The notes under the pieces are model-generated. The model did no database searches. It worked only from the letters and a program-made list of their open reading frames with translations, and was not told the origin of the DNA. From Bacteroidales bacterium (lineage in GTDB: Bacteria > Bacteroidota > Bacteroidia > Bacteroidales > UBA4417), in assembly GCA_025350385.1 (NCBI GenBank), contig JANXXZ010000502.1, positions 1-5,107 on the forward strand: a stretch of 5,107 nucleotides of DNA, in the 5' to 3' direction. Within the stretch, counting starts at the first letter, position 1. Each line of letters begins with the position of its first letter. This document shows, piece by piece, positions 1 through 5,107 of this stretch. A program made the translations under genes and the position numbers.

Positions 1-351
1 TTCATATGCCATTCGGATAAAAATTCAGCGTTAAAAATCCTATCGCCAATAAATTTTATAATGATGAAATACGTGACAGGATGATAGGGTTATTTGAATC
101 TTGTAAGAGCGGCACTGGACATCCATTTCTGAAAGAATCACTATGAATCTTGTCGACGGTATCAATGAATAAAAATAACTAATTATTCCGTTCATTAAAA
201 TAAAATACCAAAAATTTCATAATGCAGTGCCTGAATCCCTTAAAAAGGAACCAGTCACTTTAGCTTAACTATTTTAAGGGTTACCTGAGATTCACACCAG
301 TCTTACCACAAACAGCAATGATTGAGTTAAGGCAGGAACGAATCAGGGAAT
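1..351. other. Noncoding region downstream of the complete gene
   Basis: 351 A+T-rich bases with stops in all frames at short intervals; I see no credible gene. A frame open from base 1 to a TGA at 82-84 on the plus strand (27 codons) and an ATG-GCA-TAT-GAA reading on the minus strand at 12-1 both touch the left edge and could be the ends of genes outside the window, but neither is supported. The region carries an inverted repeat (237-280) and a 10-base direct repeat TGAATCTTGT (95-104 and 144-153). Confidence 0.55.
237..280. repeat. Inverted repeat, possible weak terminator or mRNA 3' structure
   Basis: CCCTTAAAA (237-245) and TTTTAAGGG (272-280) are perfect 9-base inverted copies separated by 26 bases. 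It lies about 70-115 bases past the stop of the complete gene. The loop is long, and no T run follows in the minus direction, so a standard intrinsic terminator is not well supported; an alternative local hairpin CCTT-AAA-AAGG sits at 238-248. Confidence 0.3.
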
Positions 352-921
352 TCAGGGTGTAATTTTGGCAATAAATAAAGAACAATTATTATTAAGGAGG
401 TTTATGTCCCCTGAATTTACCTGTCCGTCGCCGTTTAAATCAGTTGATAAGTAACCGGTCAGGAAGTTAGCAGCATCATTATCAACCGGGATCAAATCGC
501 CTGAATCTATTACTCCGTCCTGGTTAACGTCGCCCGTAAATAATACATATTTACCTGAAATCAATTTCATATTGTTACCATAGGCCTGGGCTGCGGAACT
601 GCTGAAATTGTAACTGACACCGGCCCCGCTGAATGATAATGGGTTACTGTTCCATGTCTCAAGACTGTTGCGATGCTTTATTACAATGTAATAGCTGGAT
701 CCCAGGGAAGCAGGCAAAGTAAGAATTGCGGACCCATCAGTATTGACATTAACAGTGTATGGTCCGCCAGCGATTGCAAATGGTGCAGTGGGATTATGCA
801 ATTCAACGGTTATCTGATCAGCAACAGTGCCCGGATACTGATCACCAGAGGCACTTTTCGCTTTATTCATTGTTGAGCCATTGAATAATCCTTCAAGGAA
901 AATTGTCAGATTCAGAGTTTT
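352..921 (-). repeat. Shared C-terminal module, copy 1 (residues 1086-1274 of the complete protein)
   Basis: Begins KTLNLTIFLEGLFNG and ends KITP. It contains a beta-rich part (VADQITVELHN, AGGPYTVNVNTDG, YYIVIKHRNSLETWN), the signature AYGNNMKLISGKYV at 1198-1211, and then the dockerin-like pair. It is the same length as copy 2 (189 residues plus stop), aligns without a gap, and is identical at about 115 of 189 positions by hand count. Short stretches are identical in DNA as well, for example the 17 bases CCTTCAAGGAAAATTGT. Confidence 0.93.
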
Positions 922-3900
922 AGATGAACCTGTAACGGAAACATCATCAATACATACTCCATATCCATATTTGGCATTACCTTCGAAAGCAATGAAGTAG
1001 GCGGCTGTTGGTGAAGGCAGTGAAATTGTCTCCTCTGTCCAGGCAGTTATACTATTTGTATATGAACTCAGAAGTGTCCATGCACCGATAGCGGATGTCT
1101 TGTAATATACTGATAAAAGATCCTGATCAGGACTCCAGAATGCCTGGGTATGCCAGAATTTAAGCACAGGGTTACTTATGGCAGTAAGATCTAGAGGAGG
1201 AGAAACCAGCTTGTTCTTATTATCGGCTGAAGTATTATCCTTGAGACAGGAATTATAGGTTCCCGTGTGGGCAGTGGCAGGATTAGAAGCTCCATTGCCA
1301 GTCACAAAAATCCAGTTTAAGCCAGGGGTAGTTACATATTCCTGCGACCAGCAGGAAGGAATCGCTCCTCCGTGCTCAAATCCTTCCGACCATGGGAAAG
1401 CTGAGACAGTACAATTGACGGCATTTATATAATTTGTCTTGGTTTGAGTATTGCTTCCGTATGCATTGGTAGCCAACAATGAAACTGTATAGCTACCTGC
1501 TGCATTGAACTGAACTTGTGGATTTTGAGCAGAGGAAGTAGTTCCTCCCAGATAAGTAACTGTTGAAGGGGTGAACGTCCACAACCAGGAAGAAGGAAAA
1601 TTGGCTGACAGATCGGTAAACAATACAGAAGTATTAATAGCAGGGTTTGTTGAGGAAGCCGAAAAATCAGCAACAGGTGGAATCGCAACATTGTAACAGC
1701 TTATAGTAGCTGCCCAACCAGTTGAAACAACACCCACATCGGAAGTGAAATTGAATGTCAAAGCTCCCGAAGTATTGGTTGCCGTGACAGTTCCCGGACT
1801 ATTGGCTCCATCGTACGTACCGATCAAAGGCGCTGATGTATTTACTCCATCATATATCGTTAAGTAATCATATCCTGCTTCGGTGCTGAACGAAGTAAAT
1901 ACAAACCTCATCATGTTGCCTGGTGATGAAGGATGAAATGTCATCGTATAATTCTCATTGTTCAGATAATTACCTGAAGGTCCACCTGAATCATAAAAAT
2001 CACCATTACAGGTGGTTACACTGCTGTTGCTCATATTAAATACCGGGTCTGTTACAGTAACATAGTTAGTCTTGGTTGTAGTAACTGATCCGTTTACAGT
2101 TAAAGACACTGTTTTTTGTCCCAAGGTGCTGTAAGTAACCGAATGTGGACCCTGGGTTGTAGCTGTGGCAGGTGTGGCACCTGATCCAAAATTCCATGCC
2201 CAGGAAGTGATACTGCAAGTTGAAGCATCAGTAAATGTTGTGGAATTCCCAACCACAATTGTGGTAAGGCTGGCGGAAAAATCAGCATTGGCTGTATTGA
2301 CAGCGATGAAATTACTTTTGGTAATGGTGTTGCTACCCTGGGGATTGGTGGCTGTTAGAGCAATTGTATAATTCCCATATGCAGTAAACTTCACATGCGG
2401 GTTCTGAGATGCAGCCGTTGTGGCATCTACAAAAGCGTATGTTGAAGGTGTGATTGACCATGACCAGGAAGTGGGAACACCTGAAGTCTGGTCGGTGAGG
2501 ATTAGGGTATTATTCAGGCAGGGTTTGACAGTACTTGCTGTGAAATTGGCAATCGGGGGAACTGGACCGAAAAGGAAGGATGCTATGCGCGTTCTCCAGT
2601 TCACTGATCCTGAAGTCTGAATATATTCCGTTGTATACCAGAATGTTCCGTCGTCAACAGGGTCAACTGACATCATACTGTAATCACCCCAGCGTGCCGC
2701 AGAGCCCGATTGGTAACCTGTGCCATTCATGATAGTCTGTTCGGCAAATGTCATTTGCCCGGGCGGATCACTGGCAAATCTGCCGGTGTACCTGATTGAG
2801 GGATAAATTGTCGTTCCGTTCGAAACAGAGTATCCGAGAGCCATATCACCGGCTCCATTCATGGCTACACTTCCCATCCAGCGGTGTGATGCATCAGGAG
2901 CATAGGTACCCTGCTGATAGATTGACCATCCACTCCCTGAATTGCGGAGTTCATACCAGCGTATTCCGGCATGACAAGTACCATCCACCTCAACGGTATG
3001 ATTTGTAACCATCGACCGGTGATCCCCGAAATTTCTATATTGCAGCCGGTACATTAATCTGTCGGTCAGAGCTTCCAACAGGACTGATGTACCTGGTTGG
3101 GGAACGCAATTACCGCTGCTGCATACCGTTGAAGTAAACGGAGCTGTTACCAGGCTGTTCGCCTCTGAAAAAGTAGAGTTGGAAGGAGTGGCCCAATCCA
3201 CATGAAATTGCCAGATTTTCAGGTAATCATCGCTTGCTGACGACCAGTCGTTGAAGTAGGTAAAATAATTAGGTTCATTGGCTATTGGCGGTGTTACGCC
3301 ATCCCAATCGGATGGAAGCATTCCCCCAGGGTCGCTGGCGGCGCCCAGGTCAAAATACACCATTTGAGCTGTGGGATCGCCGATAAGCATTTTATTGCGT
3401 TCGAATGCACAGGCCCCAACCCCACCCCAGGCAGATCCGCTCACAAACTGGTTTACAGCCATATAATAGCCATCGGACCAGATACCGAATTTCGGGTAAT
3501 CCGGCATTTTACTGCCAAACTCGAATACATACCTGTACCAGGCTCCGGTCGGATCGCCCGTTTGGGATATGGCAATCAGCATGGCATACTGGCTGGTATT
3601 TGGCAGGGAAAACTGCGAAATCATCCACCTGTCGGCTGCCTGGTCGTAAAGGACAATTGGGTCTCCATTGTTTGTACCATTCCAGGGAGAAGGAATTCCT
3701 GACCATATTGTACTCAGGTTGGCCGGGCCATATAATGAAGTACCTGTTTTGCTGAAAACCTGGAATCCCAGGTTTACTACCTGGACATAATTATTTGGGC
3801 CGACATCACCCTGCGTATCCGGGGGATAAACTCCGTACGTATTGTTAATTCCGTCAAAATTCTGTATCGGCGCTTTCGCAACCTGGATATTATCCAGTTC

Positions 3901-4176
3901 AGTTGTCTGAAGCGCCGGGTCAACAGCAAAAGGTGAATGATTTTCAGTGAGATTTCGGGCTTTCACGAGATTTAATTCATTCTCAACTTCAGCATCATTA
4001 TCTTCTTCATTTACAATCCGCCCGGAAATAACCGGCATATCCCGAAGAGGTGGAGTAACATCAGAATACACGGCTTTATTCTTAATCGTTGGCTGAAATG
4101 AAACATTTTGGCTGAATACTGCCTGAGTAAATGGAAAAGCTGTGAAGAGCATAAGGAGAAATAGTGATTTTTTCAT
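352..4176 (-). CDS. Secreted multidomain PKD/CUB/MAM-like protein with C-terminal dockerin-like module
   Basis: Complete 1274-residue protein, ATG at 4174-4176 and TGA at 352-354. The ATG is the right start because a signal peptide follows at once (KK, then hydrophobic residues 4-16). Domains in order: acidic low-complexity linker about 24-105; conserved secreted module of unknown function 107-537; PKD 540-626; PKD 630-710; CUB 713-828; PKD 834-920; MAM/choice-of-anchor-J-like jelly roll 922-1083; C-terminal module 1086-1274 ending in two calcium-loop motifs. Domain names rest on motif recognition by eye. The protein should be exported across the inner membrane and act at the cell surface or outside the cell, probably in adhesion or binding; an enzymatic role for the N-terminal module cannot be excluded. 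There is no lipobox cysteine, no membrane anchor and no obvious type IX (Por) sorting domain of the usual form. The start has no Shine-Dalgarno sequence, as is common in Bacteroidota. It lies 128 bases downstream of a same-strand gene with the same C-terminus. Confidence 0.93.
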   Translation of the reverse strand: MKKSLFLLMLFTAFPFTQAVFSQNVSFQPTIKNKAVYSDVTPPLRDMPVISGRIVNEEDNDAEVENELNLVKARNLTENHSPFAVDPALQTTELDNIQVAKAPIQNFDGINNTYGVYPPDTQGDVGPNNYVQVVNLGFQVFSKTGTSLYGPANLSTIWSGIPSPWNGTNNGDPIVLYDQAADRWMISQFSLPNTSQYAMLIAISQTGDPTGAWYRYVFEFGSKMPDYPKFGIWSDGYYMAVNQFVSGSAWGGVGACAFERNKMLIGDPTAQMVYFDLGAASDPGGMLPSDWDGVTPPIANEPNYFTYFNDWSSASDDYLKIWQFHVDWATPSNSTFSEANSLVTAPFTSTVCSSGNCVPQPGTSVLLEALTDRLMYRLQYRNFGDHRSMVTNHTVEVDGTCHAGIRWYELRNSGSGWSIYQQGTYAPDASHRWMGSVAMNGAGDMALGYSVSNGTTIYPSIRYTGRFASDPPGQMTFAEQTIMNGTGYQSGSAARWGDYSMMSVDPVDDGTFWYTTEYIQTSGSVNWRTRIASFLFGPVPPIANFTASTVKPCLNNTLILTDQTSGVPTSWSWSITPSTYAFVDATTAASQNPHVKFTAYGNYTIALTATNPQGSNTITKSNFIAVNTANADFSASLTTIVVGNSTTFTDASTCSITSWAWNFGSGATPATATTQGPHSVTYSTLGQKTVSLTVNGSVTTTKTNYVTVTDPVFNMSNSSVTTCNGDFYDSGGPSGNYLNNENYTMTFHPSSPGNMMRFVFTSFSTEAGYDYLTIYDGVNTSAPLIGTYDGANSPGTVTATNTSGALTFNFTSDVGVVSTGWAATISCYNVAIPPVADFSASSTNPAINTSVLFTDLSANFPSSWLWTFTPSTVTYLGGTTSSAQNPQVQFNAAGSYTVSLLATNAYGSNTQTKTNYINAVNCTVSAFPWSEGFEHGGAIPSCWSQEYVTTPGLNWIFVTGNGASNPATAHTGTYNSCLKDNTSADNKNKLVSPPLDLTAISNPVLKFWHTQAFWSPDQDLLSVYYKTSAIGAWTLLSSYTNSITAWTEETISLPSPTAAYFIAFEGNAKYGYGVCIDDVSVTGSSKTLNLTIFLEGLFNGSTMNKAKSASGDQYPGTVADQITVELHNPTAPFAIAGGPYTVNVNTDGSAILTLPASLGSSYYIVIKHRNSLETWNSNPLSFSGAGVSYNFSSSAAQAYGNNMKLISGKYVLFTGDVNQDGVIDSGDLIPVDNDAANFLTGYLSTDLNGDGQVNSGDINLLNNNCSLFIAKITP
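385..534 (-). other. Dockerin-like tandem calcium-loop domain, copy 1 (residues 1215-1264)
   Basis: Two EF-hand-like loops: D1216-V-N-Q-D-G-V-I-D-S-G-D1227 and D1246-L-N-G-D-G-Q-V-N-S-G-D1257. Ligand positions 1, 3, 5, 9 and 12 are filled in both (D,N,D,D,D and D,N,D,N,D). The spacing of 30 residues between loop starts fits a type I dockerin fold. The two loops share Ser-Gly at positions 10-11, the pair that sets cohesin recognition in cellulosomal dockerins. Whether a cohesin partner exists is unknown. Confidence 0.75.
928..1413 (-). other. MAM / choice-of-anchor-J-like jelly-roll domain (residues 922-1083)
   Basis: The opening FPWSEGFEHGGAIPSCW (927-943), the middle LVSPPLDLTAISNPVLKFWH (990-1009), and the closing CIDDVSV (1075-1081) match the pattern of MAM-like and choice-of-anchor J domains, which also resemble the cleaved adhesin domains of gingipains. 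Cysteines at 922, 942, 977 and 1075. Expected role is ligand binding or adhesion; the exact family is uncertain. Confidence 0.65.
1417..1677 (-). other. PKD domain 3 (residues 834-920)
   Basis: Begins PVADFSAS, TD at 854-855, SWLW at 863-866, TPSTVTYLGGTTSSAQNPQV at 869-888, GSYTVSLLATNAYGSNT at 894-910. It is clearly the closest relative of PKD 1 within this protein. Confidence 0.85.
1693..2040 (-). other. CUB domain (residues 713-828)
   Basis: Starts with a Cys (723) and FYDSGG at 727-732, then YLNNENYTMTF at 737-747, YDYLTIYDG at 769-777, and ends FTSDVGVVSTGWAATISC at 810-827. Cys723 and Cys827 are the only cysteines and could pair. Glu766, Asp770 and Asp813 fall where calcium-binding CUB domains carry their acidic triad, which is an inference from motif spacing. 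CUB domains bind protein or glycan ligands. Confidence 0.75.
2047..2289 (-). other. PKD domain 2 (residues 630-710)
   Basis: Begins ADFSAS, with SWAWNFG at 658-664, TTQGPHSVTYSTLG at 673-686 and KTVSLTV at 688-694. This is the F-G-x-G-A-x-P-A-T-A type of PKD core, distinct from the TPST type of domains 1 and 3. It directly follows PKD 1 with a linker of about three residues. Confidence 0.85.
2299..2559 (-). other. PKD domain 1 (residues 540-626)
   Basis: Begins PPIANFTAS, has a TD pair at 561-562, the SWSW core at 570-573, then QNPHVKF and GNYTIALTATNPQGSNT, which is the typical PKD order. It is about 48% identical, without gaps, to the third PKD domain (41 of 85 by hand count). PKD domains are Ig-like spacers or binding modules in extracellular proteins. 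Confidence 0.85.
2566..3858 (-). other. N-terminal conserved secreted module of unknown function (residues 107-537)
   Basis: A block of about 430 residues rich in Trp, Tyr, Asp and Gly. Motifs that I recognise as recurring in large secreted proteins of several phyla: PPDTQGDVGPNNYVQVVN (118-135), GDPIVLYDQAADRWMISQF (171-189), DPTGAWYRYVF (209-219), PDYPKFGIW (225-233), LPSDWDG (287-293), CVPQPGT (357-363), YRNFGDH (380-386), GIRWYELR (404-411), QQGTYAPD (421-428), RWMGSVAMNGAGDMALGYS (432-450), PSIRYTGR (459-466), RWGDYSMMSVDPVDDGTFWY (495-514). I cannot give the family a name. The repeated strand-like segments and an Asp-box-like S-x-D-P-x-D-D-G-x-x-W near 503-513 suggest a beta-propeller, which is inference. 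Cys352 and Cys357 may form a disulfide. No catalytic set was identified. Confidence 0.6.
4111..4176 (-). other. Signal peptide (Sec, type I)
   Basis: Residues 1-22 of the complete protein: KK at positions 2-3, a hydrophobic core at about 4-16 (SLFLLMLFTAFPF), then a short polar stretch. The best cleavage site by eye is after VFS (Ser22/Gln23); after TQA (Ala19/Val20) is the alternative. No cysteine lies near the cleavage region, so it is not a lipoprotein signal. Confidence 0.85.
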
Positions 4177-4304
4177 AAACCGCGTTTTGAGTTAATGTAG
4201 TTAGTTGTATATCACTTTTTAAACAGACAGATGATCTTATACTTTTAAAGTAAACTTAACAATTATAATTACTTTCTGTTGCTTTGTAGTAAACCGCAGG
4301 GCAC
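4177..4304. other. Intergenic gap between the two minus-strand genes
   Basis: 128 A+T-rich bases. Reading along the minus strand there is no convincing hairpin followed by a T run after the upstream stop, so read-through from the upstream gene is possible. The bases just before the downstream ATG (CTCAAAACGCGGTTT) hold no Shine-Dalgarno sequence. Two small palindromes lie within: AATTATAATT at 4261-4270 and TACTTTTAAAGTA at 4240-4252; both are A+T-rich and may be chance. Confidence 0.6.
4236..4262 (-). promoter_or_regulatory. Possible promoter for the complete gene
   Basis: On the minus strand TTG (4262-4260) is followed after 18 bases by TATAAG (4241-4236), about 60 bases upstream of the ATG. 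This resembles the TTG / TA-rich arrangement of Bacteroidota promoters, but the full TAnnTTTG consensus is absent. Weak, by-eye candidate only. Confidence 0.22.
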
Positions 4305-4874
4305 TTAAGGCCTGATCACGCCAACAGTGTTCGATAAGTTGTTATCCAGCATTATCAGGTCTCCGGAATCAATGAGTCCATCACCATTTACATCATCCGG
4401 GAAATAGCCTTTTTTAAAGATCGCTGCATCAGCGGCAACCGTTTCCATGTCAATTGAATCGACTATTCCGTCCTGGTTTACATCTCCGGCAAAGATTACA
4501 TATTTACCCGATACCAGCTTCAGATTATTACCATAGGCCTTTGATGCGGAGTTTGTAAAGTCATAATTTATCACCGATCCGATGAAAGAAATAGGTGCAT
4601 TATTCCATGTCTCAATGCTATTACGATGCCTGATGACAATGAAAAAATAGGCACTCATTGATAACGGAAGGGTTAATGCAGCAGTACCATCTGTATTCAG
4701 ATTAACACTATATGGTCCTCCGGCAATACCATACGGGGGTGTGGAATTATGAAGTTCTACCGTTACCTGGTCGGCTATTGTTCCGGTAAATTTATCCCCG
4801 GCAACATCCTGGGCTTTATTCATTGAGGTTCCATTAAATAACCCTTCAAGGAAAATTGTAAGATTAAGTGTTTT
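4305..4874 (-). repeat. Shared C-terminal module, copy 2 (end of the upstream partial protein)
   Basis: Begins KTLNLTIFLEGLFNG, carries AYGNNLKLVSGKYVIFAGD, and ends GVIRP. It is preceded here by a BACON domain, whereas copy 1 is preceded by a MAM-like domain, so the module is combined with different partners. Many changes between copies are conservative (I/V, K/R, Y/F, S/T), pointing to selection on protein structure and not to a recent DNA duplication. Confidence 0.93.
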
Positions 4875-5107
4875 ATTTACTGCAGCTTCCTGGGTTAAAC
4901 TCACTACCACAGGGGTTAATCCAGTAACAGAAACTGTTATATGAGCGATTCGTGACAAATCAGTCAGATTGGTCTCATAAGTAGCTGTAACTGTTCCATT
5001 ACCTGATCCTGAGGTGGTTACAACACACCAGGCCTGGTCGCTTAGCGATGTCCAGGGACTATTTGAAGTAACTACAAAAGAGGTAATACCTGCCAGGGCG
5101 GTTACAG
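4305..5107 (-). CDS. Partial secreted protein: BACON domain plus C-terminal dockerin-like module (5' end outside window)
   Basis: The reading frame ends with TAA at 4305-4307 and stays open to the right edge, giving 266 visible residues. A TTG at 4956-4958 could be taken as a start, but it falls inside a domain, and I translated about 49 further in-frame codons upstream without a stop, so the gene is truncated by the window. The upstream part reads as a BACON domain: SNSPW, then WCVV, SGSGNGT and a final SLTQEA. The rest (4305-4874) is the same 189-residue module that ends the downstream protein, with loops DVNQDGIVDSID and DVNGDGLIDSGD. BACON domains are known from Bacteroidota surface glycan-binding and glycoside hydrolase proteins, so a binding or scaffold role is plausible, but any catalytic domain would lie outside the window. 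It shares strand with the downstream gene, so co-transcription is possible. Confidence 0.9.
   Translation of the reverse strand, partial: VTALAGITSFVVTSNSPWTSLSDQAWCVVTTSGSGNGTVTATYETNLTDLSRIAHITVSVTGLTPVVVSLTQEAAVNKTLNLTIFLEGLFNGTSMNKAQDVAGDKFTGTIADQVTVELHNSTPPYGIAGGPYSVNLNTDGTAALTLPLSMSAYFFIVIRHRNSIETWNNAPISFIGSVINYDFTNSASKAYGNNLKLVSGKYVIFAGDVNQDGIVDSIDMETVAADAAIFKKGYFPDDVNGDGLIDSGDLIMLDNNLSNTVGVIRP
4338..4487 (-). other. Dockerin-like tandem calcium-loop domain, copy 2
   Basis: Loops D-V-N-Q-D-G-I-V-D-S-I-D and D-V-N-G-D-G-L-I-D-S-G-D, 30 residues apart, with all acidic or amide ligands kept. Positions 10-11 are Ser-Ile in the first loop and Ser-Gly in the second, against Ser-Gly in both loops of copy 1. 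The helix after each loop is short, followed by a tail to the stop. Confidence 0.75.
4884..5105 (-). other. BACON domain, nearly complete, cut at window edge
   Basis: Translating the minus strand from the edge gives VTALAGITSFVVTSNSPW, then SLSDQAWCVVTTSGSGNGT, a segment with YETN, and RIAHITVSV followed by SLTQEA. The SN-x-x-W, W, SGSGNGT, N-x-x-x-x-R and final TQ signature is that of BACON, a domain found mostly in Bacteroidota surface proteins and often linked to carbohydrate or mucin binding. Only the first strand may be missing. Confidence 0.8.

Noticed and set aside
36..91. Imperfect inverted repeat AATCCTATC / GATAGGGTT near the left edge.
   Set aside because: The loop is 38 bases, one pair is G-U, and such matches are expected by chance in A+T-rich DNA.
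394..454. Plus-strand AAGGAGG followed by ATG at 404-406, looking like a strong ribosome binding site and start.
   Set aside because: The frame stops after 16 codons, the spacing is only three bases, and it lies antisense to the well-supported dockerin-like coding sequence.
1425..1691. Minus-strand 88-codon open frame in another phase.
   Set aside because: It overlaps PKD 3 in a different frame and reads as a Leu/Gln/Pro-rich shifted translation with no domain.
3364..3755. Two overlapping plus-strand open frames of 112 and 116 codons.
   Set aside because: Both are antisense to the conserved N-terminal module, have no recognisable domain, and overlap each other in different frames; they are shadows of the minus-strand gene.
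352..4874. The two similar 570-base segments as a mobile element or recent duplication.
   Set aside because: No terminal inverted repeats, target duplications or transposase are seen, and identity is kept mainly at protein level with many conservative changes, so an old module shared by paralogues fits better.
4305..4958. A 217-residue stand-alone protein starting at the TTG at 4956-4958.
   Set aside because: The frame remains open upstream to the window edge and the TTG falls within a BACON domain; no signal peptide follows it.

Overview
The window looks like a piece of a Bacteroidota (Bacteroidetes) genome, probably an environmental or uncultured lineage. The evidence is a moderate A+T content, long secreted multidomain proteins built from PKD, CUB, MAM/choice-of-anchor-like and BACON modules, and start regions with no Shine-Dalgarno sequence. 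No RNA genes, mobile elements or CRISPR arrays were found.

Both genes lie on the minus strand, so transcription runs from high to low coordinates. The upstream gene (4305-5107) is cut by the right edge. It shows a BACON carbohydrate-binding-type domain followed by a C-terminal module that ends in a dockerin-like pair of calcium loops. After a 128-base A+T-rich gap comes a complete gene of 1274 codons (352-4176). Its product has a signal peptide, an acidic linker, a large N-terminal module of about 430 residues from a widespread but functionally uncharacterised secreted family, then PKD, PKD, CUB, PKD, a MAM/choice-of-anchor-J-like jelly roll, and the same C-terminal module. Bases 1-351 are noncoding as far as I can tell.

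The most notable feature is the shared C-terminal module: 189 residues in each protein, aligning without gaps at about 60% identity, attached to otherwise unrelated upstream domains. This suggests a portable C-terminal unit for surface display, assembly or partner docking in a family of extracellular proteins. The function of that unit and of the N-terminal module cannot be settled from the sequence. The remaining domains suggest adhesion or binding to polysaccharide or protein outside the cell.
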